64,000 bases of DNA from Flammulina velutipes. Taxonomy: Eukaryota; Basidiomycota; Agaricomycetes; Agaricales; Physalacriaceae. Within the stretch, counting starts at the first letter, position 1. Every line of letters starts with the position of its first letter. This document shows, piece by piece, positions 46,609-57,808 of this stretch. A program made the position numbers and the translations under genes. The stretch lies in the NCBI GenBank assembly GCA_011800155.1, contig CM022368.1:3100001-3164000 (forward strand), given 5' to 3'. The notes below the pieces were generated by a model. That model was not told the DNA's origin. It saw nothing but the letters and a program-made list of their open reading frames with translations, and searched no databases.

Positions 46609-49092
46609 ATGAAGTTCACACCTTCTCTCCGCCAGGCCAACGTGGCCAGTGCTGCTCTTAAAGAGCGCGTCCGCCGTCCTGCGTATCTGAAAAAGCTGGC
46701 TCAACCTGCCGATTTGGCGCCATTATTTGTGGTGCGTGCATGGTTAGTTAGTGAAATATATCGCCGCTGACGGGATTGTAGAACGATGACTATGTGCGTT
46801 TATCTGCCATGCCTAACGGAGTCCCCTTTTGACTGAGACTCTTCCGACGTGTAGATTGGCTGGTCTGGCTTTACAGGTGTCGGGTACCCCAAGGGTGTGC
46901 CAACTGTACGTCTCGTTCATACACTGTCTCCGTTGACCCCACTGATGTAGACCGAATCAGGCCATAGCAGACCACATCGAATCGAACAACCTCCAGGCCG
47001 ACCCAGCAACGAAGAAAAAGTTCAACCTGTTCGTGGGCGCGTCTGTTGGCCCGGAGGTGGAAGATAGATGGGCAAGAATGGATATGTACGTGTTTCTCTT
47101 TTGGTTTGTTTTGTTCCTGGCCTCATGCGATGATAGGATCCAGAGAAGATACCCTCATCAAGTCGGGAAGGACATTGCCAAGGGCATCAATGCTGGGAGG
47201 ATCGACTTCGCGGACAAGCATCTTTCTAGTTGTGTTTACTTGCATCTCACGCGCCGCTGTTCTAACTATGTGTTATTATAGTGTTCCCGCAGGATTTGAC
47301 ATATGGATATTACAGTCTGAAGAAGAAGCACGGAGACCCGACAAAGCCGCTGAATTGGGCTATTGTGGAGGCGACCGCTATCACTGAGGAAGGCTTCATC
47401 GTCCCAGGTAAATACAAATAAGTCTACAATATGCACCATTCGCTTCAACTCCTATAGGCGCGTCCGTCGGTGCCACACCCGAGATCATCCAGTCCGCAGA
47501 TAAGATCATCATCGAGGTCAACACCCTCATCCCGAACTTGGAGGGTCTCCATGATATAAACCAGTCGTTTGTGCCTCCTCATCGTCAGCCATATGTGAGT
47601 TTGTCCTCTCCCATTTAGTCCTTTTCCCTTCTGACAATGTACAGCTGATTACCCACCCCTCGGATCGTATCGGTACGACGTCCATCCCTATCGACCCAGA
47701 CCGCGTCGTGGCCATCGTGGAGAGTCGTCAACCGGATAACACAAGTCCTAACGCTCCTGAGGTATGTCCTTTCGTTCATTGCCTTTTCCTTCAACTGACG
47801 ACAGCGATGACGACAGACCGAAGAAAGTCGAGCCATTGCACGCCATCTCATCGAGTTCCTCTCCGACGAAGTTACTGCTGGGCGTCTCCCCAAGTCATTG
47901 CTGCCTCTACAGAGCGGAATCGGCAATGTAGCTAATTCCATCATCGGGGGGCTGGCGGATGGGCCGTTTGACCAGGTGCAGGTGTGGACCGAAGTCTTGC
48001 AAGGTGTGTTATCTTCGTTGAGAGAAGCATATGGGGACTGATATATGCCGTCGTAGATACCTTCATCGAGTTTTTCGATTCAGGAAAATTGGAGTTTGCG
48101 ACTGCCACCTCTATTCGGTTTAGTCCTGATGGGTGCGTCCTGGTCTCTTCTCCGTGTATCCATAAATTTCCTAATCTTGTTTGTTAGGTTCGAGCACTTC
48201 TACAAGAACTGGGAGACCTACAAGAACCGCCTTTTGTTGAGGTCCCAGCAAGTCGCCAATTCTCCGGAGATTATACGCAGGTTGGGTGTTATTGCGATGA
48301 ATACGCCGTTGGAGGTTGACATTGTGCGTGTTTTCTATGTTGCCGTTGTAAGTGGTGGCATGCTGATAGACGGCGTGCTCCTAGTACGCACACGCAAACT
48401 CAACTAATGCTCTTGGATCGAGGTGAGTTGTACCCTTGTGATCAGGAACGGACATCTTATCTACGTGAAAGGATGCTGAACGGTCTGGGCGGATCTGCAG
48501 ACTTTTTGAGAAACGCGAAATTGTCGATTATGCATACACCATCGAGGTGAGTCAACAAGCCAAGAATTAAGTCACGACAATTTGACCATCATACAGCCGA
48601 CCTACGAAAACGGACCCCACTGGAATTAGCTGCATCGTGCCCTTCGCGTCCCATATTGATCAAACTGGTATGTTTCCTGCTCAGTGTTCATACCTTTTCT
48701 CTGACATACGTGACAATGTAGAACATGACCTGGACGTTGTTGTAACAGAACAGGGCCTTGCTGATCTCCGTGGTCTCTCCCCTCGCGAGCGCGCCCCATT
48801 GATTATCGCCAAGTGCGCGCATCCGGATTATAAGGACATGTTGAATGAGTATTATGACCGGTCATTGTTTGAATGCTTGAAGCGGGGAGCGGGCCATGAG
48901 CCGCATATGCTTCGGGTGCGTTTTTCTCAAATTTTTGACGTGGGTTAATTGAACTGATAAATTGTGTTGGGAATAAAGAATGCATTCAAGGTGAGATTCG
49001 AACTAGGAATTGTGGAGTGGCTTACTGATTCTCTTTAGTTCCATACTAACTTCATGGAGCATGGGACAATGAAGATTAATGGGTGGGATTAG
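46609..49092 (+). CDS. ACH1: Acetyl-CoA hydrolase / succinyl-CoA:acetate CoA-transferase (ACH1)
   Basis: Mitochondrial enzyme that transfers CoA between succinyl-CoA and acetate and can hydrolyse acetyl-CoA; it is linked to acetate and propionate detoxification. Exon 1 (46609-46731) gives [20 protein letters not shown], a 12-nt microexon NDDY follows, then [17 protein letters not shown]. After these come [80 protein letters not shown] and [20 protein letters not shown] (Glu of TEQG is the CoA-thioester nucleophile of this family). The end is [20 protein letters not shown] with D and TAG at 49090-49092. About 525 residues. An upstream in-frame Met at 46483 exists but would precede the C-rich leader. 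Confidence 0.95.
46782..46793 (+). other. ACH1: 12-nt microexon of ACH1
   Basis: AACGATGACTAT, flanked by GTAG on the left and GTGCGT on the right, codes NDDY. With exon 1 ending ..LFV and the next exon starting IGWSGF, it restores LFVNDDYIGW, which lines up with the conserved F-x-N-x-x-Y-(L/I)-G-W of the family. Without it four conserved residues would be missing. Confidence 0.85.
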
Positions 49093-49973
49093 AAGGGAGT
49101 GATGTGAACTCAGAAGAGAGTGTAGTAAGTAGAGTAGCGTGGAATTGAGCACTACGTAATGGTGGTCTTCCTCTTTATTTTTTGCGTGCCTACGACCAGT
49201 GGTACTGTATGTGGCGCAGATGACGAATAATTGTGCTGCTTTTGATGGGCCAATGGGAACGCGTCTAAACTCTTCCTCATTGTCACATGCCATTGGTTCT
49301 TCCAACATTTAACTGTCAATACAATCGATCCTCGTCTTTTCACAAAGCTTAACTTGGAACCAACTGGGCGCCGTGCTCGTATTTTGTCTACCGGGAGACT
49401 AATACCGTGCTAAGTTGGTCATGCTGTTACCGGTCGGTTGCCTGGTTGCTGGGTCAAATCCCGGTAAGTAATGTCCTTGGTCTAATTGCCTTCGGGCAGG
49501 TCCCTTATCCGCCTTCTACAGACAACGTATTTTGAATACAATGGTAGATTCGCAGGCCCATACAGTAAGTAGAGCTTGACATCGTCTCAGCTCGTTGAAT
49601 CGCGTTCTCATGACGACTGTAAAGCTGTGGATGTCACGCCGGTCGTTGTTTTGACGAACCGGGTCTTCATAGGTACTACTGGCGGACGAAGACAGCGTGC
49701 ACATTGTAGGCTGAACTGAGATATCCCCTCGACCATCTCCTGACCTGAGTATCCCACTGATTAATCGCTCGTATGTATCAACTTTCATCGTTGTGCGACA
49801 CTGAGGCTGAAACAAATTGATGGGGCGCTGTAAACAAACCTTTTTGGCCGCTATGCTCGCGTCCGTCGGGCAACCATTGAAAACAAGAGTTATATCCCGA
49901 ACCGCTCCTAGCACTGCCATATTATCCAGGTATATCTCGCTTCTTTGGTTCTTATTTTTCTAACTATCCCTCT
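49093..49973. other. Intergenic, about 0.88 kb, with a tRNA-like relic
   Basis: Between ACH1 and the third S28-like gene. Contains pol III A-box-like and B-box-like sequences near 49401-49470 (listed separately). No protein gene is supported. Confidence 0.5.
49401..49470 (+). repeat. tRNA-like relic (possible tRNA pseudogene or SINE head)
   Basis: TGCTAAGTTGGTCATG resembles a tRNA D arm/A box and GGGTCAAATCC a T arm/B box, 43 bp apart, as in tRNA genes. The 5' AATACCG partly pairs with CGGTAAG after the T arm. The T loop is one base short and the anticodon stem does not fold, so it is not a working tRNA. Confidence 0.35.
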
Positions 49974-52030
49974 ATGCATCCGTTAGCATTATCATTATTT
50001 TCCTTGCTCGCTCTCTCCAGCCATTTCCTTGGCCGAGTGACTGCGTCTACCCAAGTCGACACTGCTCACTACTTCAATCAACTCGTCGACCACAAGAACA
50101 GACTCTCTGGAAAGTTCAAACAACGATATTGGTTGAATTCTGAATACTACAAGAGTGGTACGTACACCTCTGGAATCATTGTTGCGTCTGTAATCAAGCA
50201 TATTTCCTCCAGGCGGGCCAATCTTTCTCGTGGTTGGAGGGAGCGACCAAAATATAGGTGTGTGATCTACCTTTGTTTCGCTTTACACATGAGTTTACCC
50301 TGTAATACAGAGACTGTAGCATTTATCAAACCTGGTGGATTCGTCGATGCGCATGCGCAATACCTAAAAGCTGCATGCGTTGTTCTTGAGCACAGATATT
50401 TTGGAGAAAGCCGTCCGTACGAGGACTTGTCAGAGAAGAGCCTCGAGCAATTGACCATACAGCAATCAATAGACGACCTGGCGTACTTCGCACAAAAAGT
50501 GAAGCTTCCTGCACCAGTAGGCTGGGCGCACCCGGACAAAAATCCATGGATCATCGTTGGGGTTGGCTACGCTGGTAAATCAGACCAATATGCCATACGA
50601 TTCGGAATTGCTTCTAATCAATCTTGATAGGTGCCCTTGCGAATTGGGCGATGCTTCGGTAAGTTCTGTCCTGTCCTCTTGATCGTGGACTAGGGATATT
50701 GATTGTGTTCAGATACAAAGACATATTTTTCGCAGGATATGCATCATCTGCTCAGGTTTTAGCCAAGGAGTACGCTTCCCTGCTCTCTTTCTATACCTTG
50801 TCATAATCGTATCCGTGCATCGTCTAGTGATCTGTGGCAATATTGGGACTTCGTCCGCAAAAAAATGCCATCGGACTGTGCGTCTGACGTTCAAGATGTT
50901 TCGAAATATATAGACGATGTGGCGGGAAGCGGGGATCCAGCACTGGAAGAAGACTTGAAGCGACTTCTTCGATTAGACGATGTGACGAACATGGTCGATG
51001 TGGCTGCTTCCCGTAAGTCGTCCTTGTGCTTCTTGTCATCATTTCTTACTGGCGTTAGTTGTATCCTCCCTGGAGACTTGGGACTTCCGAGTTACGCCTA
51101 AAATGCCCTCTTCTTTCGACAAGCTCTGCGATGCAATTTTGGGCGGTTATAGTGGCCGAATGGATAGCACGTTAGCTGCGTGGGGTCGATGGAACGCAGA
51201 AAACTTTGAAGGAAATGACGAGTGAGTTCCACTGGCATAGGACAGATCTGAATCTCTTGCTCAGCCGACTACCAGTGCATTCTGGGGAACCTACGACAAA
51301 AATCACACACAATACACAGAAGCGAATCCGGAACGCCCATGGCATTGGTTACAGTGAGGTAACATCTTTGCAGCTGTAGACCGGCTCTCATAATCCTCTT
51401 TCCGGTAGATGCAACGAGTTGGGCTGGTTTCGGGTAAGTCTGACGCTCAATAAACTCGAAAGAGATATGTAAGATATATACTAGACGGCTGCGCACAAAG
51501 GATTCCCCACGTTAGTGCCACGACTGTTAGATGTCAAAAACGAACGGGTGGGCATTCACATAATCTGTCTTGTTGTCCACTGATCTTGCCTCTTTCAATA
51601 GAGAATGTGTGCAATGCATTTTCCCCAAACATACAAAGATCTTGACGCTCCGAGAATTGCAGAGACGAATTCTCGGTTTGGCAACAAACAAGCAGCAAGG
51701 TTATTCGCAACCGTCGGGCAGTGTAAGCGTTTATTTGACAAGTGTCATTCACAGGTCATTCATCTCATGGAAATACTAGATGACGCATGGGCCGCTAGTG
51801 GAGTCTCTTTCTCCCCCAATGACGACGGAGATGAGGCGCCGGTAGTGGTGGTAAAGGCTGGATTCATAAGCGCAGATGTGGTGTTAAGAAAGGATCCGTT
51901 CAAGGCCATAGTTCAACGGAAGGCAAATTCGTATTTTCACCATTGGCTCGAACAATGGAAGTCAGAAAAGTCCGCTTCATCTAATAAATCGTGGTGGAAT
52001 ATCAAAAAGCCAAAAGCGTCTCAAGAATAG
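49974..52030 (+). CDS. Secreted S28 serine-carboxypeptidase-like protein, copy 3 (predicted inactive)
   Basis: Third paralog, about 510 residues, all exons readable. The signal peptide MHPLALSLFSLLALSSHFLG is followed by DTAHYFNQLVDHKNRLSGKF, a GGPIFLVVGG-type exon and CVVLEHRYFGESRPYEDLSE. At the nucleophile elbow it reads GVGYAG (50559-50574), with no Ser at all. The Asp region is QYDAW and the His region is AGFISADVVL (His lost). CNELGWF and RRMCAMHFPQ match the other two copies. The tail is Lys-rich (WNIKKPKASQE). Compared with copies 1 and 2 it is more diverged, so it is an older duplicate. It is on the + strand between ACH1 and RtcA, 35 kb from copy 1. Confidence 0.88.
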
Positions 52031-52712
52031 AGGCTAACTTGATGTCTTGCTGTTAGGTTTGCGCCACACTGGACCTTCTCCATTTCTCGTTGTCGGGTTT
52101 CTCCTTATTTTCGCTTGTGCCCGTACATTATCTGATACATCGTACTACTTATATTTGAACTTGGATTTCAATTCCAGAAATCTGCAAACGACGTAGTAAT
52201 GGCGAGAACAAAAAGGTGACTGCCACTGGGACGGGCAATATCCTGATGGCTATGTTAAGAACAACCTGGAATAACCTCCCGCCAGGCTTGATGACCAACA
52301 AACATTTAGGAATTCCAGCACTGGATGCGAACCGCAACTTTACCGACGTTCACCACGCTGTACTTACCGTTGTAACGGTCAGATCTAATGCTATGAGCGC
52401 ATGTACAGTCAGTTGAGTACTTGGGAGCATACTGTTTAACGTTCAAGTTCAAGGACAACGGTACTGAATTTATTTGGATTCCCGGTGCTACCTTGCCAAT
52501 TTAGCAAGTCTGTAATTATTGTAAAACTTGCCTGGGTAGGCGCTGCCTTGGGGCTGTTCGGGGCTGCTGTAGACCATACATAAGGTAGACATTCAGTCAG
52601 CTCAAATTTGTTCCACTCATATCGCTGTAGACGTCTTGGGAGACATGTCACTTCCGTCATGGAATAATATAAACGAGAAGATCGACCTGTAGACCATCAT
52701 GATCATGAATTT
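52031..52712. other. Intergenic, about 0.68 kb
   Basis: Convergent 3' flanks of S28 copy 3 (+) and the RNA cyclase gene (-). No supported gene. Confidence 0.5.
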
Positions 52713-53992
52713 CTACACGCAATATCCTATCCCTGTGCATCGGACAACCGTATGTCCAGAGGCCTCCTCAATGACCTCAAACTTGGCGTCGGTCATCTGT
52801 TCCGCAACCCATATTGCCGTCCTATGACATGTGTGAGTTAGAAGACCTAACGCTGGTATCAAGGTACCTACTTGGTATGCAACTCGAGACCACCTTTGCC
52901 ACAATTTACTTCAGACGTGCCTTTAGCCAGAGCCATTAGGATGATGATTTGATCTTGTAGATACTATACGCGTGGTAAGTACGAGAGATTTATCCTTTCT
53001 CTGATGGAAATGCGCAAGAAGCTCACCTCATCTACGCAACCATCTGCGGTTAGTCCGCGAAGTAATTCTTCTGCTGCCTCTTTCCCTACCTTCGATGCCG
53101 CTGCGCCGGTCTTTCCTAACGCCACACCTTTCTTCCCGAGGTTACTGCCACCAATTATACCTCCACCGTCTAGCTCAGCCCACAAGACGATTCCACTTCC
53201 CGCGCTAACTGTATTATCGTCCCTCTCGCGCTTGCTCTCAATCTCTATGGGAACATTCCGCAGCTCGGGACGAGTAGCAAGATGGTCAACAGCCCCATCT
53301 GCCATACTCCTTGAGACATGGGCTGCTAGCCCCGCCGAGTGAGCGATTCCACGGATCACCTTGATGCTACCGCGCTCCAAAAGTCGTATGGCGTTGAGTG
53401 GTTCTGAGGTTGGGGTGACCTGGACGAATACTTCTCCTCCGCCTCTCGGAAAGTACCCCCGTCGTTTGATGTCGAGAGTTACGTTTAGGCCGAAGTGGCG
53501 CTGGGCGAAAGGGAGGAAGATGTGACGCGCGTAGTCAATTTGGGGGGCGTTGGATGCATTGGTGCCGCCCTTGAGGGTAAGCGTCGAAGGGGTTGAATCT
53601 TTGGAAAAGAGGAGGAGGGGAAGGGCGATTTGGAGCAGCAAGGTTGTTGCGCCCGCTGTGACCGAATCAGCTGTGTGGTGGCATGGAAGGCTGATGCGCC
53701 CAGGCGTAAACTGCACTTCACATGAGCCGTTTTGAGCTCCTTTCACGTCCGCCGAGGCTATTCTGGCAGCTAATTCGATGCCTAAGAGATGGGATCATCA
53801 CATTGTCGCGGGAGTATTTGGCGTGGAATTCTTACCAGTCCGGTGTTGGTTCTTAAGACCAGGTGGTTTCCGGCTGTTACGAATCTTGTGTATAGAGACG
53901 GGTGAGGAGAGCAGTGAAGAGAACGCGATAGTGTTGCGGAGAATCTGGCCGCCTCCCTCTAGTATACTTCCGTCTATCAACATGGTAGTCAA
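52713..53992 (-). CDS. RNA 3'-terminal phosphate cyclase (RtcA/RTC1 type)
   Basis: ATP-dependent formation of a 2',3'-cyclic phosphate at RNA 3' ends; nuclear. [20 protein letters not shown] is the typical beta1 start with GGGQ. Then [18 protein letters not shown] (RxxRxxPGLxxQH signature), [40 protein letters not shown] and [16 protein letters not shown]. The late exon [34 protein letters not shown] keeps the His in LHT that becomes adenylylated in this family. About 375 residues, ending TGIGYCV. It is the true cyclase branch, not Rcl1, because that His is present. The promoter faces the aryl-alcohol oxidase gene. Confidence 0.93.
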
Positions 53993-54965
53993 AGATCAAG
54001 CCAGTTGACGATCGTTCAAGGTTTTGTCTTTGGGACGGAGTCATCGTTAGTCTTCATGATTTCTGGGCGCTGGGCGACGGCAGTGCTAGTAAGACGCCTT
54101 CGGGTCCGAAGGTCACTTTTATCGAATCCAAATAAAATGAATAACAACGTACGAATGCGTTAAATGAATAGACCGCCACATCTTCGAATAAGTTCGTAGT
54201 TTGACATCAGAGTCTAGAGACCCGTCAAAGTCCACAATTTGACAAAGTGTATGTGAGGGTAAAAGTGGCGTTTAAATCGTGCCGAGCCGCCGGGGAAAAT
54301 GATGCGCTCAATAGCCTGGGTTTACAAGTGACCACTAACTTCAACGTGACATACGTCTTTCAAAATCCAGTGTCCATCATGCTGCAGGTTCGTTTCTCTC
54401 GCAATTCTGCCTTTCCCGGTTAAAGGCGTTCATCTTAGCCCTCATACACCCACCAGCCCCGAGCATAGAAGATCAATACAAATGACTAACCATGCCTATC
54501 TGCAAATGGTTTACTCCGTTCACTCACGCGTTCATGTGGCTACTATTTTTCCATCTCGCCCTCATGAGGCACTTGTGAAATATACCGGGGCCGTTCCTCT
54601 GGTTAATTGAGTTTCGACATCCATACTGGCCGACGCTCGTCAAGGGTTATCCTTGTTAACTTGGTCCTCCGCAGATTCACTCCGGCCACCTTCCATGGTT
54701 TGTTCCGTTCTCTGATATTCAGGCTTTCCCCACTTTCTGACTGGACCTGAATCCTCTAGCATACGGGTTTATTTGCAGCGGGTTGAATCACTTACAAGTG
54801 TGGTATCTACATCAAGAAGCCTTAACAAGATTTTCGACGTTAACCATCACATCATGATTATCCAGAAGTGCCTGGGAGAATGCTGACGTCCTGAAGGCTC
54901 GTTCGCCTATTTAACGTCCTGGCGCTCCCACGAGAACTGCTATCCGTCATTCTCCCTTCATCTCT
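53993..54965. other. Divergent intergenic region, about 0.97 kb
   Basis: Between the RNA cyclase (-) and the aryl-alcohol-oxidase-like gene (+). A TATTTAA at 54909-54915 lies 51 bp before the GMC start and probably is its TATA element. No gene seen. Confidence 0.5.
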
Positions 54966-57192
54966 ATGGTTCCTTCAAGCCTTTGGTTCCTCGCAGCTGT
55001 GACAGTCCTCCCTTCTTCGTGGGCGAGGCTGTATACATCCCCTTCCGACCTTCCTCGCTCTAAGTACGACTACGTTGTCATTGGAGGTAATCTTGGTTTG
55101 CTACTGGTTTCAGGATGAAGTGCTCAGCGTGTTTTACCAGGTGGCATTGGAGGTGCTGTCGTTGCCAATCGCTTGACTGAGACGTCAAGCGTCAATGTCT
55201 TGCTGCTGGAAGCTGGTGTAACGTAGGCCCTTCAGCTCCATTCAGGCTCATTACACTGAAATGTCACCAATCACCCAGCAACGAAGATGTCACCGCTGCT
55301 ATCATCCCTCTTTTAGGCCCATCTCTCGTTCCCAACACTATATACGACTATAATTATACCACCACGCCTATCGACGGCTACAATGGTCGTTCGCTTCCGT
55401 ACGCTCGAGGACGTATGCTCGGTGGAAGCAGCTCCGTCAGTCAGTGAAGTCTGTTGTTTCGTACTCCCTGAGCCTGAACACATCGCTAGACTACATGGTC
55501 TACACCCGCGGCTCTGAAGACGATTTTAACCGTTATGCTACCTATTCCGGGGACGACGGATGGTCATGGAGCAGCATCCAGAAATATATCCAAAAGGTTG
55601 AAAGTATTCGGACTCCATTCTTGGCACATTCTCACGACATTTCAAGCACGAATCCTTTGTTGCACCGGCTGATCTTCATGATCCCACCGGTCAATATAAC
55701 CCATCCGCTCACGGAACTAATGGTCCTTTGCAAGTCAGCCTTCCGGGATACCGAACGGTCATTGATGATCGCGTCTTGGCCACGACTGAGGAATTGAGTG
55801 ACGAGTTTCCATTCAACTTGGATCACAATGACGGCAGTGTGCTCGGCGTTTGTGAGTCTTGAGAGCACTTGTTGGTTATGTCATCGATGACTAACGCACC
55901 TTAAGCTTGGTCCCAAGCGACGATCGGAAAAGGCGCTGCACGCAGTAGCTCTGCTACAGCATATCTTGGTTCGGAGTACATCGAACGTCCTAACCTGGAC
56001 GTGCTAATAGGCGCCACTGCTACTAAACTTGTGCAGACTGGAAAGAAGAAGGGTTTACCTTCATTCCACGAAGTTCAGTACCAAACAAGTCCAACCAGCG
56101 AAACATACAAGGTCACGGCGTCGAAGGAGATTGTCCTCTCTGGCGGCTCCGTCAACACGCCCATGCTCCTCCTGCTTTCAGGCATCGGTGACAAAACAGA
56201 ACTTGGACCTCTCGGCATCAAAACCATCGTGAACAACCCATCGGTCGGAAAGAACTTTTCGGACCACCCTCTTCTTGCATCCGTCTATTCTGTAAACGGA
56301 GACGATAGCTTCGACCATGTCTTCCGAGGCGACAACTTGGGACCTGCCATCCAGGAATGGACCACCAGCCAGTCGGGCCCTTTGGTCAACGGAGTTGCTA
56401 ACCATCTCGGTTTCTTGCGCCTTCCCGCCGATTCTCCCATTTTCCAAAACATCCCCGAGCCGGCGGCTGGTCCCAATGCTGCGCATATTGAATTCCTTGT
56501 TTCGGTATGTCCATGTTCTTTGATTCGTCGTATTATCTCATTCAACTCGACAGAACCTGTGGGTTCAACCTGGGGTCCCGGCTCCTGATACTGGTAGCTT
56601 CATGACATTGACAACGACAGTTATCTCACCTACGTCTCGTGAGTGCCACAATCTCACGCTCACAAATGATGAAATCTGATATTTCTTCTTCACAGGTGGC
56701 TGGTTAAAACTCGCGGATACCAATCCTTTCGGGAAACCACTGATCAATCCCAATTTCCTCGCCACTGAATGGGACGTATTTGCCTTGCGAGAGTCGGTCA
56801 AGATCATTCAGCGGTTCGTTAACGCGTCTGCTTGGCACGACTATGTCATCGGGCCATACGGCGATTTTGCGGATGCCACGACGGACGAAGCCATTGAAAA
56901 CTACATGCGACAGAACTCCGCTACCTTCTTCCACCCGATCTCGACTGCGATGATGTCGCCCAAAGGCGCGAGCTGGGGTGTCGTGGATCCGAATCTGAAG
57001 GTCAAGCATGTCGAGGGCTTGCGTATCGTCGATGGGTCTGTCCTGGTAAGTTACGTCCTTCGATTTTCCGATCCTGTATTTACACGCGTTGGCCAGCCTT
57101 TCCTCCCAAATGCGCACACGCAAGCGCCTATCTTCCTCATCTCGGAGCGTGGAGCGGATCTTATCAAGGCTGATAATCCTGTCTTCAACTAG
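54966..57192 (+). CDS. Secreted aryl-alcohol-oxidase-like GMC oxidoreductase
   Basis: Extracellular FAD enzyme that oxidises aryl or other primary alcohols and delivers H2O2 to peroxidases. Exons 54966-55086, 55141-55222, 55279-55439, then 55490 onward. The signal peptide MVPSSLWFLAAVTVLPSSWA precedes YDYVVIGGGIGGAVVANRL (FAD motif), ARGRMLGGSSSVNYMVYTRG (signature 1), SGGSVNTPMLLLLSGIGDK (signature 2), and LINPNFLATEWDVFALRESV. Both catalytic His residues are present: ATFFHPISTAMMSPKG and PFLPNAHTQAPIFLISERG, followed by ADLIKADNPVFN and TAG. About 590 residues, the normal AAO size. A degraded GMC fragment follows directly, so this locus was once a tandem pair. Confidence 0.92.
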
Positions 57193-57376
57193 AGAGCGTG
57201 ATTATTCACAATGTATTGGACGCTTCGGAGGCCTTTGTTGTATATCAACTGCCCAAACTTTTACAATAATGATTTTACATGTTTTCTAATGCACCATTTC
57301 AGGAGTGCAGGAAACTAGTACATAATACTATGTGCGGACCTCTCAACCTTGTGAGCGCCCTTCCGATGCATGTTAC

Positions 57377-57695
57377 AGGTTCAGAGAGACTCTCGCACTA
57401 CAATGGGACGATGGTATCGGGCCATACACAGCGCCTTTTGCTAATCTCACGACGGATGCACCACGAGGATGTCACCCAAAGGCTCAAGCTGGGATGCCGT
57501 AGATCCGAATCTGAAGGGTAAGTTGAGGGCTTGGATGGATCCATCCTACAATGTTGTCTCCGCAGAGCGCAACTCACTTTGGACAGCCATTCTACCCAGA
57601 TGTCTACACACAGATGACTATTTTACTCTTTCAAGAGTGCGGTGTGGACCTCATCGATGTTGGCAGTCCTGTTTCCTCCTGGTGTTCTTATGTGC
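57377..57695 (+). pseudogene. Truncated GMC oxidoreductase fragment
   Basis: Downstream of the intact aryl-alcohol-oxidase-like gene, frames resembling its C-terminus appear in the same order but broken: VIGPY..PFANLTTDAP, then MSPKGSSWDAVDPNLKG, then FGQPFYPDVYTQMTILLFQE with CGVDLIDVGSP. The segment holding the first catalytic His (ATFFHPIST in the intact gene) is deleted and the second catalytic His position is Tyr (VYTQ for AHTQ). No N-terminal two-thirds is present. It is diverged from the intact copy, so it is a remnant of an older tandem duplicate. Confidence 0.85.
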
Positions 57696-57808
57696 CGTAC
57701 TTCGACCATATGTCTAAGTCGCTCAGAACATATCTGTATTCCGTCTATACTAATTTATACAACCAATTGAGTAGGGGTGGGAACAATAAAGAATTCCTTG
57801 ATCCTCTT

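Noticed and set aside
47527..47944. Minus-strand frames across ACH1
   Set aside because: Antisense shadows of conserved ACH1 exons.
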